DNA of 64,000 bases from Paracentrotus lividus. Its lineage: Eukaryota > Echinodermata > Echinoidea > Camarodonta > Echinidae. The DNA lies in contig CALNVZ010000972.1 of NCBI GenBank assembly GCA_940671915.1, forward strand, positions 73,822 through 137,821, read 5' to 3'. Each line of letters opens with the position of its first letter. The first letter of the stretch is position 1. The translations under genes and the position numbers were made by a program. Positions 36,744 through 49,762 of the stretch are shown here, one piece after another. The notes under the pieces were generated by a model. The model saw nothing but the letters and a program-made list of their open reading frames with translations, had not been told where the DNA came from and ran no database searches.

Positions 36744-37223
36744 GGACCTGGATAATGCACCTTGATTTTGGCAGATAGCTGGGTCTGTAGGCTGGATGAA
36801 GAGCTACCTACTCTATTGAGAGCAAAATTGCAGAGCATTATGGCTCACCTATTGAACGACCCTCTTCCATTGATTTGTTTTCACAAGGATGATAATACAA
36901 CACCGCTCAACCGGCATCCGCATAGAATGTTATATCACTTAGGGATGAGAATAGTAGTGATGTTGATTTGCGTTGTGCATGATAACATACCGATGGGTTG
37001 GAAGACGTGAAAGCAATATTTTGAGCTGGATGGCCATGATGGAATGGAATTGCATATAACTTTCATTTCACTTTTCAAAACTGGTGGTCCGATTGAAAGT
37101 TCTGGATATGCCTCCGATAATGCTGAAAGGCCTGGAATTGAACTTTTCATGGACAGAAGCAGTAGCAAGAGAGAATTTATCTACTGGTACGACGAGATGT
37201 TGATATTAAAAATATATCCTTGA
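36744..37223 (+). pseudogene. Candidate second exon with a nearly open 155-codon frame
   Basis: It follows a good acceptor, ccttttttgttgcag|GG (AG at 36742-36743). From 36756 to 37220 one frame contains a single stop, TGA at 37008-37010, where six or more would be expected by chance at this composition. It encodes ADSWVCRLDEELPTLLRAKL early and ASDNAERPGIELFMDR near the end. No domain was recognised. A TAA at 36753-36755 lies between the acceptor and the open part. One-stop decay, an assembly error and chance are all possible. Confidence 0.35.
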
Positions 37224-38207
37224 TATAAAGAGACTGTTGTATACTTCCTCTGGTAATCTAATGGACAAGCTGTTGTAGTAAACGTGAGGAATGAAGGGCT
37301 ATGACTAAACATTACGCAGTGCGGGAGACCTTGAATATTTAAACACATATGGTATAATAGTAAAATTACTCATATAAGGGATAGGCACCCAGTATAGAAC
37401 CAGATGAAAATATTGAGTTGTAGCTCCACTTACAATGTTTGGAAAATATTGCCCGCTCTTTCATCCATAGGTTGTTTAGCAAGGAGCAGGGAGTGCGCCC
37501 CCGCCCACCACCCTTGGCCGTCACCCACGTTTCCTCCATTAAAAAATTACAAAATAAAAAAATGCTGGGGGTTGTTCGTGGCCTCCGTAATTAGTGTATT
37601 TATACACTTGACAGGTGTTGGGCGCCTTGCACAATTTAGGGGGTTTTATTGATGATTTACCCCAACAGTTGTTGGGCCGAATATTAAGGAAATAAGGCCA
37701 CATTTGTGTGATTGTCTATTGTTAAATATTGTCTTGAATGCTATAATAATGAAAGAGAATGGGGCGTATTTCAGTTGGCATAGGTTCACTGGGTTTGTCG
37801 TTGGTTAGTTGGGCTTGTTTATCGTTGACTTGATAGGCTTGATTTTGGTTGATTGGTTGGGATTGATTAGGTTGGTGAATTGGCTTGTTTGGTTGACACG
37901 TACGTTTCTCGCCCATTGGTTGTGTGTTCTCCTGGCGTAGGGCGCCATGTTGGTTTGAGGCGCGCGCGCACGCTAGTTTTCGTGTGCAACGTGAGCGGTC
38001 GGTAATTTGTTGTAATGTTTTTCTCAAGCAGTAGAAACGAGTTGGACAGTAAAATAAAAAAAAAAAACACCAAAATACATCAAAAGTGGCAAAATGGTGC
38101 ATATGCATCTTGAATTTGGAGATTGGTGTATCAAATAAACTGATTCAACAAACAATTGGGAATTATTTCGCTCAGTCATTTATGCATCTTGGAAGCCTGA
38201 TCAAAAC
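37224..38207. other. No supported gene; GATTGG-rich stretch near 37.8-37.9 kb
   Basis: Short GATTGGTTGG/GGTTGGTG words recur at about 37790-37900, followed by GGGCGCCATGTTGG and GCGCGCGCACG at about 37940-37975. This might be regulatory, but no transcript structure is visible. Confidence 0.35.
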
Positions 38208-38845
38208 GACGAATTTTGGGGTTATAAAATCATAGTTTTTCAATATCTCTTCCCTTTTTGATATTTTGAAAAAAATATGAAATGTTAATTAGAAGTTACC
38301 TGAACCGATACCGTTGTTGGTTTAAGGAGGATAGTTTTTTTGACTTGGAGACACATCCTGGAATATCACTTGTGAAACCCACGTGAAATATTACCAAACA
38401 CCGGAATGGGACTGGAAAACTTGGCCGATAGTCGCGGCGATAATAGCCTCTTAACGCACGCTGACATTTATTTTCTGCGAGTTTCAATACAATATTAATC
38501 AATTTTTTCCTGTTTACTGCAGCATTAATCCAACGAAACATAGACATACATTGTATTTCCACACTCCAAATTTTAATTTCGATGATTGATATCAACATTA
38601 AAATCATAAATAAACGATTGACATAATGATGAAAATGTACTTGTTACGAATCTATGGTTTTATTTGTAAAAAAGAGAAGATTTTACCTGATTTCAAAGGG
38701 GCGTCCCCAAGTCAAAAAAACTATCCTCCTTAAACCAACAACGGTATCGGTTCAGTTAACTTCTAATTAACTTTTCATATTTTTTTCAAAATATCAAAAA
38801 GGGAAGAAATATTAAAAAATTATGATTTTATAAAAGCAAATATAA
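38208..38845. mobile_element. Foldback MITE with about 135-bp inverted arms
   Basis: The left arm (38208-38350), with TGAACCGATACCGTTGTTGG and AAGGAGGATAGTTTTTTTGA, is nearly the reverse complement of 38700-38845. The spacer of about 350 bp has no coding sequence. The target duplication was not resolved. Confidence 0.8.
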
Positions 38846-39839
38846 TTTCTATATTTGGTTTAGTAAAAGAATAAATCGTCATTTTGAGCACTCTTAAAAG
38901 TGACCATAGAAACGCCAAATTGTGTGTTTAATTGGTATATTTCAAACACCAATATCCAAAGTAGAGGTGTATATTCACAACGTTGTCGCTTTTGTGTTAT
39001 TTCTATGGATTTTTGTACTATTTTGTCTTCGGTGTCATTTTGTTGCATGAAAAAAACACGAACATAAATGAACGAACCCTTCGTCGCACAAGATGACAAT
39101 AGACCGCGATGGTCACAACACAACTTGCATCTATCTACGACTTTCTATTGTGTATGGCGTGGAGAGTTGAACGTTTCACTTGAGACGTGATGTGACCATG
39201 GAAATCCAAACATGTGACCACCGCACAATATGGCTGCGCACGCCAAGATCCAAGGAGGAACGTACGTGTTGAGTATTTAGGCCTAATGGCCTCTATTTTA
39301 TGATCATGGTTAGCCTGTAAACGGGGAACGGTGAAAGTAGTTGGGCTGTGGATAAGAAAAGATCGGAGATTGACCGAAAGTATAAAAGATCTTGCATTGC
39401 TCTTTTGGTACACATGAATACCGAGAAATAACCTTAATTGTCAATTTTCTTATCACTTGAATAATTGCCTAATTTCCCCGCACTGCGGCATAACAGTCGC
39501 TGAACATAATAAACTTGTCGGCTCTTCTATGTTCATTTTTCTAACAAAAGACAAGGATGCAAGAATTGTAGTGGTCGACTGCAGTATAGTACAAAGCCAA
39601 AGCTGTTGGTTTGGATGGAGTGGCCATGAATTGCATGGCCTACTTTAATTGATCAATAATGCACCTCATAACAATTGATATAATTTGCATAAGCGGAGAC
39701 TGGCTTATAAGGGCAAGGAATTGATATTCTGCACACTGGCAAAAAAAAAAAAAAAAAAAAAAAATGACTTTTGGGTTTCCCTTTTGTTGGGCTTTTTCTG
39801 ATGTAGACCAGAATTGTAAAACCAGGAGAAGGGACTGTA

Positions 39840-40190
39840 TACTTTGGGCAAGAAAACATTGGGGAGGGGAACCCAACGTTCTAAGTCTCCTGTCTTGGAA
39901 CCACGGCTGGATGTCTTCCTCCCGGAAGGTCACATGACCAGGTTTCCCCTCCAAGAATTCACGTTCAGGTCTTGAAGCCTCTCCCTCCTATATTGCGGAC
40001 ACATGAGATAACCTTGAATAACAATTGAATTGATGAATAATGGAAAATGTATGTTTATATACAATTGAATTGAATGATATATGTATAAGGGAACTGCCCC
40101 CGGGAAACACCTGGCCTGGAATTCCGGTCGGATATCTTCCTTCCGAGAGGTCACGTGATCTGGTTCCCGCTTTTCATTGGGCCTCCTCAG
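39840..40190. repeat. Diverged direct repeat around GGATGTCTTCC...GGTCACATGACC
   Basis: 39885-39960 and 40105-40185 share CTGGAA..C.CGG..GGAT.TCTTCC, a GAGGTCAC.TGA.C palindrome-like block and a TTCCC run. Neither is coding. Confidence 0.55.
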
Positions 40191-40621
40191 ATGAGGCATA
40201 CGTTGGTTGATTTTGACTTGATAAATATTGTTGTGTTGAAAAATTGATTGACAAGTACGTTGTAAATGATGCTATGACTGGGAATATCCCCCAGTGGCAA
40301 TAAAAGTTGAGAAATGGCAATAACAAGTGTGAACTGTATTTCTTCTCGCAATGACCGTCCGTTCAAATTAGAACTACTCGCGAGCGATTTTTTTTTTCAA
40401 TTTTGTCAAAATATACCATTTATGGTCCAGAACATGCCTACACTAAATCTTTTTAAAGTAATGCAGTCTTCTTTTAAAAATTTGATAGAGTATGAGTTGT
40501 TAATGCAATTTCATATCTCATTTCTTACTAAACGTCATTGCAACGTTACCATAATTGCGTCTGAACTCAAAATTCCGATTTGCGTTTTATTGACGTCACA
40601 ATTTTAGCATTTGTTTTTGTG

Positions 40622-40975
40622 CAAAGGGCAGTATATCTCAGTAAATATTGTTGTTTTTATTATTGTTGTTTTTTTTATCTGTAAGCTTAGATAATTTGCT
40701 AAACGATCCATGAACTTATTTCAATTTCTTTTTGGCAATGGATTATGATTTCAATAGACAATTAAAAGGCAGTATATCTCAGTAAATATTGTTATCCCCG
40801 TTCGTATTTGTTTTTGTACAAAAGGCAGTATATCTCAGTAAATATGTTATCCACGTTCTTCTTATTATTTTTTTTTAATCTGTAAGCTTAGAAAATTTGC
40901 TAAAAGATCCATGAACTTATCTCTTTTTTTTTTCTTTTTGGCAATGGAATTATGATTTAAATGGACAATTAAAGT
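40622..40975. repeat. Local duplication with GGCAGTATATCTCAGTAAAT
   Basis: GGCAGTATATCTCAGTAAAT occurs three times (about 40627, 40769, 40824). The stretch TCTGTAAGCTTAGA...TTTGCTAAA.GATCCATGAAC occurs twice (about 40678 and 40878). This is a partial tandem duplication. Confidence 0.8.
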
Positions 40976-43859
40976 GGGCTTGATGCTTATTCAGATTCTG
41001 CGTGTATTCTCTATTGGGCATACCTTTTATATAATCTTGATTCTACAATGAAATCTTTTTTGACTAATGTATTTCCTATAACTGCTTGATTTTCGCTAGA
41101 TGTGTAATAAACACAAAACAAAAAAAAAGAAGTTCTCCCTATTTCAGATATCAATTATTTTTGAACCAGGAGGATTTAACAAAATCTAATTAAATGTCCA
41201 TGTAGGGAATTTAATTAGCCACAATGGGACCGAATTTTAGGAAAAATCATGTAGTCGTGCTTCAGTGAGCAATGGTTGAATGCAAAAATGTCATTTTTTG
41301 AAGTTCACAAGCCTAAAATGGCAATTTTAGCGAATTTTAGGAAAAATAGCGAATTTTAGGAAAAATCATCTAGTCATGCTTCAATGAGCAAAGTTCACAA
41401 GCCTACAATGGTAACTTTGATTCAATGATAACGGACCCATTTTCGGATTTTAAACATTTTAGACGTCACAATGTATGCTAAGCGTGCTTCCCAATATACG
41501 GAAACAAAATTTGCGTCAATTTTCACGGTTGAGTAAGCATGCAGCAAAAATTTCCCAAACTGGAATTTTTACTTCTTTGCCATGGTATATTCGATAAAAT
41601 ATGATGGAATTCCTGTTTTGAAAATGTATGTAACCAATATCCATTCATTTACGGTTGAATGAACCTATCAATGAACGAAAAAATAGGCCATTTTAGAATT
41701 ACGGAGAGTCATTGTAGTAATTTTATGCACTAGAGAGCATGTCAATAATATTTTTTTGGTTTGATTTATATTATTTGGACACGTGTCAATGATCTTATGG
41801 CATTTATTTTCAAATTCATGCTTCAGTGAGCACGTGAAACTGGAAAACCCCTTATCTCATGTATGGAATAAAATTCAAATTCTTACTGTTATTGAATATA
41901 AAAATTATTTTTTGGGAAAACTTATATAGTAACCCTATATTAGCAACCAACTGGGAAAAAATTTTTGGAAAAGGTTTTTCAACTGATTTGGGTAGGTATA
42001 CATCCCAACGATTTACCAAAAAAAGTTAGTGAAAAAAAGTTGGGAAAGTGCTTTTTTCAAGTCAAAGGTCAATGACCTTTTTCTGAAATACCCCCAAAAT
42101 GGATCTCTTGAATTAAAACATGTACGTGATTGATCTTGGGTCAAAATACATAGATTTGTACAATGAGATGACAACAAATAAAATTAAGCCCTGAATATTC
42201 CGATTCATCTTGCTAATTCAAGGTCAGAGGTCAAGAGTTCAAAATATGTTACATAAAAGCCAGGTAAATTGCTATAAGCATCGATAAATGGCAATTAAAT
42301 AAATATATGACGAAAATGTGCCTGCACCATTTATAATTAATGGGAAATATGTGAAAGAATCTACTCATGAAGAGAATTACCCAAAAAGGAGGCCGGGAAA
42401 AGCATTTTTACAAAGGTCAAAGGTCATTGAACTTTGCTGGAAAAAAAATCAGATAAAAAATGAATCTTAGGAATTAAACAAAGTAAATGATGGTCTAAAT
42501 GTCAAAATACTCAGATTTGAACAAAATATACCCCAACCTACCCTAAGACACCAACATATGAGTATCTCCTTCTAATGAAGGTCAAGGTAAATTTTTCATG
42601 AATATCTCTGAAAAACCAATTAAATTGCTGTAAATATCAAATAATCAAAATAGGAATGAAATTGAAGACAAAAAAAATGATAAGAGTCATTTTTTTTTTT
42701 TTTAGGAATAAGTAGGTTAGATGCTAGCACCTCCTGCTAATCAATAAAAGGGCCGATGGCTGTTAAAACTTTTTCGGCCTTCGGCTGTCAATAAGGTCAC
42801 CATGTATTCTTATAGGAGTGAGTGAGTTCACTCATCAGCCAGGTGAAACTGACAAGCAAAAAAAAACCAACACCACAAAGGTTATTTCTATTATTGGTAC
42901 AAAAGGAATGATTTTATTTTTCAAGCAATCTTACTGGGGCGCCCACACCCTTGCTCCCCCCCCCCCTGGATCGCGCTGACCACGATCATGGATTTTAAAA
43001 AATTGCTCTGATCACGAAAGCATCGGGCCATTTGTGTACCCTTTGTGTGTTGTTCGAGTGCCATCGTGTAACATTCTGTAGACATCGTTTCTCGTTTTGG
43101 CTTTTGTTTGTCCGTTGACCAATTTCGGGGCTGACTTCGCGCGAACCCTAACATTCAACAGTTGTATCCACCTTGGTCAACTGCTGGACAGTGTGACACC
43201 ACCATTACTAAACAGCCCCCCCCCCCCACCCCACTCTCAGGGGTTAACCAAAATGCTAGTTCCGGATTCTTAGAGATACCCCCATCACAGGCTTTTTGGT
43301 GGGGAAGCCGTTCAAAATTACTCCCCTATTACATAATTCAGGCTTCTGGAGGGCCTAGGGGAGCCTGAAAAATTACCCCATTTCACAGGTTTTTGGACAA
43401 TATCCGTACCCTATTCGAGATCGGCCCTTAAAAGAATGAAACTAACCCTAATTATAAGGTCGGCGAAAAAATGCTCGAAAGACGCAATTTCTTGATTTCT
43501 CAGGATTTTCTCTCTACCTGATCCTATACCCTTTGCGGAGAAATTGGGAACGAGCATACGTGTATGTTACTACTTAAGTGGAGGTGAGGGGGTGTTCAGT
43601 TGCAGCAAATTCCTTTTAGAAGACTTTGGATCAAAATGTTACCAGAAAGTATCTCATCTCAGTAGTTTGGAATAATTTGTACTTCATATCCTCTTTCATC
43701 AAGGTCAAAGACTGATGTGTTCAACTAATTCCAACCCTCAATTTGCAGTAGACTCCTGTTGCATTTCTGTCTCAAGTAACCTAGCTGTCTGGTCAATTCA
43801 CCCTTTGGCTGAGTAACCATACGTTCGGTGTTGTACACCCCCGAGATATTATTTCAAAT

Positions 43860-45180
43860 AAACCGGCAACCCCACTCAGGATCTAATAGTCCTTGGGTGA
43901 GGAGGATGCAGGACTAAAAACAAACCTTAACGGGCGGATGTCTCTGTAGGACAAGGGCCATTCACTGCAGCTGCTTAGTGTCTCCGATCGTCAAGCTAGC
44001 ATTGCCTTTGACTAAAATGTGGACTGCCACATCGTGGAGCTGTAGAGTGCACCTAGCCCACGTGACAAAACACCCCAGTTTCCGCTTGAACCAAGTCATC
44101 TCAAGCCCTGCTGCGATTCGGGAGGATGACAAGGATAGGATTGTGAAATCTGGGGCCTTCGGTTAAAACCAGCACGGATAGGCGGTGAAGTTTATTCAGT
44201 CGCTCAACTCTTGAGAAGCAGGACAGGAGAGTAGTTCGGTAGTTGCCTTCATGACTGAGCAGCCCTCTTTAGGATCACTCTGCTCACCCAAAATTGAGGA
44301 AGGCTAGAAAAGATGCCTCAAACATAGTCTGTTCCTACTAACCTGGCGGAATGCGCGTCCAGTGGGTTCACCATACAGCGGTAAGAATAATACATTACAA
44401 TTGGTACATGGAATGTACAAACTCTGATCGAAATACACTAGCAAGCAATCTTCATACTCTATCCTGGGGGATTGCAAAGAGAGAGAGGATCTTCAACTTC
44501 TGTTCATACCTGACTTCTCCCCAGGCTACACAACATCGTACATTATTACCTCTTATAGAGATACATTGTATACTGCAGGCATCGCATCCTCCCTGTCTTG
44601 GGTAGAACAGAGGCAGTCTCACACATAATAGACAGCTGAATCCCATCTTCCTAAAAAATGATTTGAGAAGAAAAACTTCTCCATGGCCCTGTTTAGTCAG
44701 TACCATTTTTCTCCCAAGTGCAATTTTCTAGATCTTCCCGGATCCCTCCTGATTGAGCTCCATTCTTTAAATGGAACTGCCGGTCAGAAGTCCACCAAGA
44801 AAAATGTCCAACAGATATACTGATGCTAATAACAGTCAAGCCAACCCTGTCCGTCTCAAAAATCTTGACCATCTTCAATCTTCTCAACCAATGTGCTCGA
44901 TCGGCTCGGTCTCCAAGAGGTAGTCAACAAATCTTAAAACAGATACACACTACTGCTCCTGTTGTATTTGGATGCCGAAGATGTGCCAGCACCTGGAAAG
45001 CCATAAAACCTTTATGAAGAATGTCAATGAGAAGATGATGAAAAGAACAGAGGAAATCGTCGGATGGACAACGCCAATAAATAAAAAAACGGTGCAACAA
45101 ACAAGCTACGAAATGCTTAGATACAGAGACAACCTTGCAGTGCTAACCAAGCTATTCCTTTTGCCGAACTAAGACTTCCA
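43860..45180 (+). pseudogene. Possible degraded retrotransposon fragment in the foldback centre
   Basis: At about 44396-44420 a frame reads ITIGTWNVQTL, the kind of phrase that opens the endonuclease of RTE/other non-LTR elements. It is followed by scattered open frames (44351-44605, 44823-45017, 44972-45172) without further recognisable motifs. No reverse transcriptase signature was found, so this is weak. Confidence 0.25.
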
Positions 45181-45282
45181 AATTAACTCTGCCCTTTACT
45201 TCATATAACTAACCATATGGTCATCGACAAGTCATAAATAGTCCTTTACCTTAAATACAAACTTTATGATCATATACCCTTT

Positions 45283-45535
45283 ACTCTTAGAAAAAAAGTT
45301 CCATTGGGCGCCCTTTTTTTGCCACACTAGCAGCACCCTTTTTCGTTCCCATGAACACCTTTAGGGTGCCATTAGCAACTTAATGGTGCTTACCAGCACC
45401 CTAAAATGATTTAAAGTTGCATGTGCGCACCTTTTTCTGTACTAAAAGGTGCTTATGGGCACCCTATTTGTAGGTGCCCATAAGCACCCATTTTGTGGCA
45501 AAAAGGGGGCTAAATGGAACCCTTTTTCTTAGAGT
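45283..45535. mobile_element. 253-bp MITE with ACTCTTAGAAAAA...TTTCTTAGAGT ends
   Basis: The ends CTCTTAGAAAAAAAGTTCCA and the reverse complement CTCTAAGAAAAAGGGTTCCA are inverted, and GGCACC/GGTGCC words recur in both directions inside (GGTGCTTACCAGCACC, GGTGCCCATAAGCACC). It is nested in the centre of the foldback element. Confidence 0.75.
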
Positions 45536-47849
45536 GTTGTATTGACTGCCTGTTGATCTCTGAAGTCAACAGAGGAAGGCAAAGGAAGAAGAGTGTTGCT
45601 AATGGTATTGGTTTCCTTTGCTGTTAGCAGACTTACACTAGCAAAGTTCAGCATGGCATAACAGTTTTCAGACTCGTTAATGTGTTTTGACCTTTGACCC
45701 CTGAAAATACTTTATATTGCCTATCCAGCCATTGTGTCTAGCAGAGATCCTATCTCTATACCTACTTATCATAAGAGACATATTTCCATTTCTTTGCAAT
45801 TTCAAGGACACGAATAACAATTTAATTGGTTTTTCAGTGATATTCTATAAAGTTTGACTTTGACCTTGAATTAGAGAGAGGAGAATGTATATATTGTCTC
45901 CTTTATTTTATTATTTTACTTTTTAATGATTGTTTAAATCTGAGCGATTTGGACACCCAATCTCCATATATTTTGTGTTTATTCTACATAATTTTTTCAT
46001 CTGCTTTCTTTCAGCAAAGTTCAATGACCTTTAACCATTGTTAAAAACGCTTTCCGCCTCCTATTGGGTAATTCTCTTCATAGTAGATTCTTTTACCTAT
46101 TCCATTATTATAAATGGTACAGGCATATTTTACAGCGTCATATATCGTCATATATTTTTTGATAGTAATTTAGTGATGCTTATAGCATTTTCCTGGATTT
46201 TATGTAACATATTTTTGAACTTTGACCTTTGACCTTGAAATATATGATGAATTTGAAATTTAGGCTTAATTTATTTTGACATCTTATTGTACAAATCTAT
46301 GTATTTTGACCCCAAGATCAATCACGTACCATGTTTTATTCAAGAGATCCATTTTGGGGTATTTCAGAAAAGGTCAGTGACCTTTGACCTTGGAAAAACC
46401 ACTTTCCCCAACTTTTTTTCACCTAACTTTTTTTGGTAATGTTGGGAGTATACCTTCTCAAATCAGTTTGAAAAACCTTTTCCAAAAATTTTTCCCCAGT
46501 TTGGCTATATTAGGGCTAATTTGGGGTTACTAATAATTTTATTTTCATAAAAATCTTGACATTCACGCCTCAGTGGGCACAAAATAAAAGAAAATCATGA
46601 AAATAAAGAAAGTTTGGGGCTTCGTCATGGTTCAGTGACTTTTCGAATAGGTAATTCACAGTCAAATGGACAAAAACTGGCAATTAAATATGCCAAATTC
46701 ACTTTGGTTATAATTTTTGTTAAAACCCCGTATATAAAATCATGGAGGAGGAAATCAATACCTGCCTGACAAATGCGAAATTCGGCCAATTCATTGAGGA
46801 TTATTGTTAATTCTACCATGAGTTATGTAACGAAAACTTGGCACACAGCTTCAACTGATCTCCAACTAACATGATCTTGTTTTCAAATTACGTATTCAGA
46901 AAGTCACTGAAACCATGACAAAGCCCGAAACTTTTTCTCATTTGCATGATTTTTCTGTATCTTGTCCCACTGAGGCGTGAAACATCAAGATGTTTATTGA
47001 AAATAAAATCAAAGTACTCCCCGAAAAGAATTGTCATATTTAATAAAAGTAAGAATTTGAATTTTAGTCCATACATAAGAAAGGGGCTTTTCCTGTCTAA
47101 CGTGCTCACTAAAGCATTATTTTGTAAATAATTTCCATAGGATCATTGACACGAGCCCAAAGAATATAAATAAAACAACAAAAAAAATATTATTGAGATG
47201 CATAAAATTAATACAATGACTCTTTGTAATTCTTTAAAATGGCCTATTTTTGGTTGATTGATGGGTTCATTCAACCGTAAGTGAATGGATATTGGTTACA
47301 TACACTTCCAAAACAGGAATTCCATCATATTTGATCGAATATACCGTGGCAAAGAAGTAAGAAGTGTAGTTTGGGCAATTTTTGCTGCATGCTCATTCAA
47401 TCGTGAAATTTGACGCAAATTTTGTTTCCGTATATTGGGAAGCACGCTTTGCATTACATTGTGACGTGTCAAATGTTTAAAATCTGAAAATGGGTCCGTA
47501 ATCATTGAATCAAAGTTGCCATTGTACTTGTGAACTTTACTCAATGAAGCATGACTAGATGATTTTTCCTAAAATTCGCTCCCATTGTGGCTAATTAAAT
47601 TCCCTACATGGACATATAATTAGATATTTTTTTTTAAATTCCTCCTGGTTCAAAAATTATTGATATCTGAAACAGGAGGAACTTTCTCTTTGTTTTGTGT
47701 TAGATTGTACTCAAGAAAATGTGTACGTGCCATTCATATTGTCATGAAAAGTTGCTATCATACGTAAAATTTAATTGAAAGTGATATTTGAAAATCTCAA
47801 TTGCCGTCTTATGGTCAATCATTATAGACTTTTTCGCATTACACATATC

Positions 47850-49179
47850 CCCTGATAGCAGAGTTGACGTCTTAAAGACGTCTTAAAGACATCACGTCAG
47901 ACGTCTTAAAGACTCAGGAAAAGACATCTTTATGACGTAAATTGCACCCACGTTTGACGTCTTTAAAGACATCGTATTTTTACGTCATTATTACGTCTAA
48001 AAAGACATCTTTTATGACTTAAAATAACGACGTCTTTAAGACGTCAAACGGCGTGCAAATTTACGTCATAATGACGTCACTGTGCTATCAGGGATGTTGA
48101 CATAATACTGAGTTCCTATCCTATCCTATCCTAACCTTCCTAATATTATAACCTTTGCTGTCCTACACAAAGTGCCTATTTATACTGGCAGTTTGTCCGG
48201 TCCTGCTATATAAAGTGCTACAGACAAAATGTTTGAAGAAAGACAGTTACTTATTAAATTACCAATTTTGTTAATGAAATATGAAGAATTGTCATTATGA
48301 GCACCTTGGAAATTGTGTTTTACATAAATGATAATAAATTTAAAACAATATTTGATTATGTCAAAAGCCGAATGCCGGTTACATGGCTTAAAAATTGTAT
48401 ATTATCTGTTCATTTTCCCCTTTTTTCAAATCTGAGAATACTGCTTATGATATTCGATGACCACAGAACATTGTATTTGGTCCAAATGAAAGCAAAAAGT
48501 TGTTTCTTATAGACGTTTTAAAGACGTCTTAAAGATGTCGTATTTTGGTCAAAAAATGACAAGAAAAGTGATCCTATAGACGTCGTAAATACATCAAAAA
48601 GTTGTCTTATAGACGTTTTAAAGACGTCTTAATGATGTCGTATTTTGGTCAAAAAATGACAAGGAAAGTGATCTTATAAACGTCGTAAAGACGTCTTAAA
48701 GATATCATATTTGGGTAGAAAAATAGACAAAAAAGTTGTCTTATAGACGTTTTAAAAACGTCTTAAAGATTTCGTATTTTGGTCAAAAAATGACAAGAAA
48801 AGTGATCTTATAGACGTCGTAAAGACATCAAAAAGTTATCTTATAGACGTTTTAAAGACGTCTTAAAGATGTCGTATTTTGGTCAAAAAATGACAAGAAA
48901 AGTGGTCATATAGACGTCGTAAAGACATCATAAAGACGTCATATTACTGTCATAATTTGTTGCTCCAAAAATAGAAAATTAACGTCTTTGAAAGTCATTA
49001 CCAAGAAGACATAATCACATCACATAGAAACATGTAAAGATATTTAAATATCAGATTCTATTAATCGTTTGGAAGACGTCGTTAAGACATCGTAAAGATG
49101 TCGTGTTTACGACGGTATGACGAGTTGACCAGTTTTGACCAGTTTAAGACGTCTTTAAGACGTCAGTCTGCTATCAGGG
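47850..49179. mobile_element. GACGTC-rich element with CCCTGATAGCA...TGCTATCAGGG ends
   Basis: CCCTGATAGCA at 47850 faces TGCTATCAGGG at 48083-48093 (a 244-bp unit) and again at 49169-49179 (the 1.33-kb whole). The sequence next to the ends is packed with GACGTCTTAAAGACGTC palindromes. Between 48.5 and 48.95 kb there are four units of roughly 100-135 bp starting TCTTATAGACGTTTTAAAGA. It is non-coding, probably a MITE or snapback element with an internal tandem expansion. Confidence 0.75.
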
Positions 49180-49762
49180 TCAGTACATACCACCGATCAC
49201 TTTACATGATAAAGCTCTGGTCAACAAATACATGCACATTCACAACCGTACAATAAAAACTGTATGGACCTACACTTCGGAAATATATTCTAATGATAAA
49301 TACCAACTGTGATAGTTAACATGATTCTAATTATCATTATTTCCTGTATATTGGAGAGACTGGAAGCGGGTAAACAACCACCCCTCCCCCCCCCCCCCCC
49401 TCCGTAAAATGTGTAAAATTTTATTTTCATTAAAATTTCAAAATCTTCACGCTCATTCGTTCGCTGCTCTTTGTTATCGCTATAACAAATTGCTATGAAG
49501 TTTATTCCTACCCCCCCCCCACCCCCCCCAAAAAAAAAGAAAGAAGAAGTGATTGATCCCCGGTCCACTCTTTTGAGACGTAGTGGATATTCATTAGTTT
49601 AACGCCTTCAAATGAGGGTCCATGCTAGAATTCATCGGTTCAAAATTTTACAAAAATATAGCAAGCAAACACTAGCAATTTCATTCAAATTCGAAGATAT
49701 GATTTTTTTTTTTAAATAAATACATATAACGTTTTATATTTTGTCTCGTGCACATACAAAGA

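Larger units (their letters stand above)
41108..47702. mobile_element. 6.6-kb long-inverted-repeat (foldback) element
   Basis: The left arm, about 41108-42780, matches the reverse complement of about 45650-47702. It starts at GTTCTCCCTATTTCAG / TCAATTATTTTTGAACCAGG. Shared phrases include GGGAATTTAATTAGCCACAA, AAGGTCAAAGGTCATTGAAC and GAAGAGAATTACCCAA. Identity is visibly imperfect, so the element is old. No transposase was recognised in the 2.9-kb centre. The arms carry repeated nuclear-receptor-like half sites (AGGTCA pairs). Confidence 0.75.

Noticed and set aside
37720-38108. Minus-strand 128-codon frame over the GATTGG-rich stretch
   Set aside because: The repeated N/Q/P-rich text follows from the short DNA repeat. 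No domain or splice evidence.
47850-49179. CRISPR-like array from evenly spaced repeats
   Set aside because: The repeats are palindromic and carry no unique spacers, the ends are inverted, and this is animal DNA.
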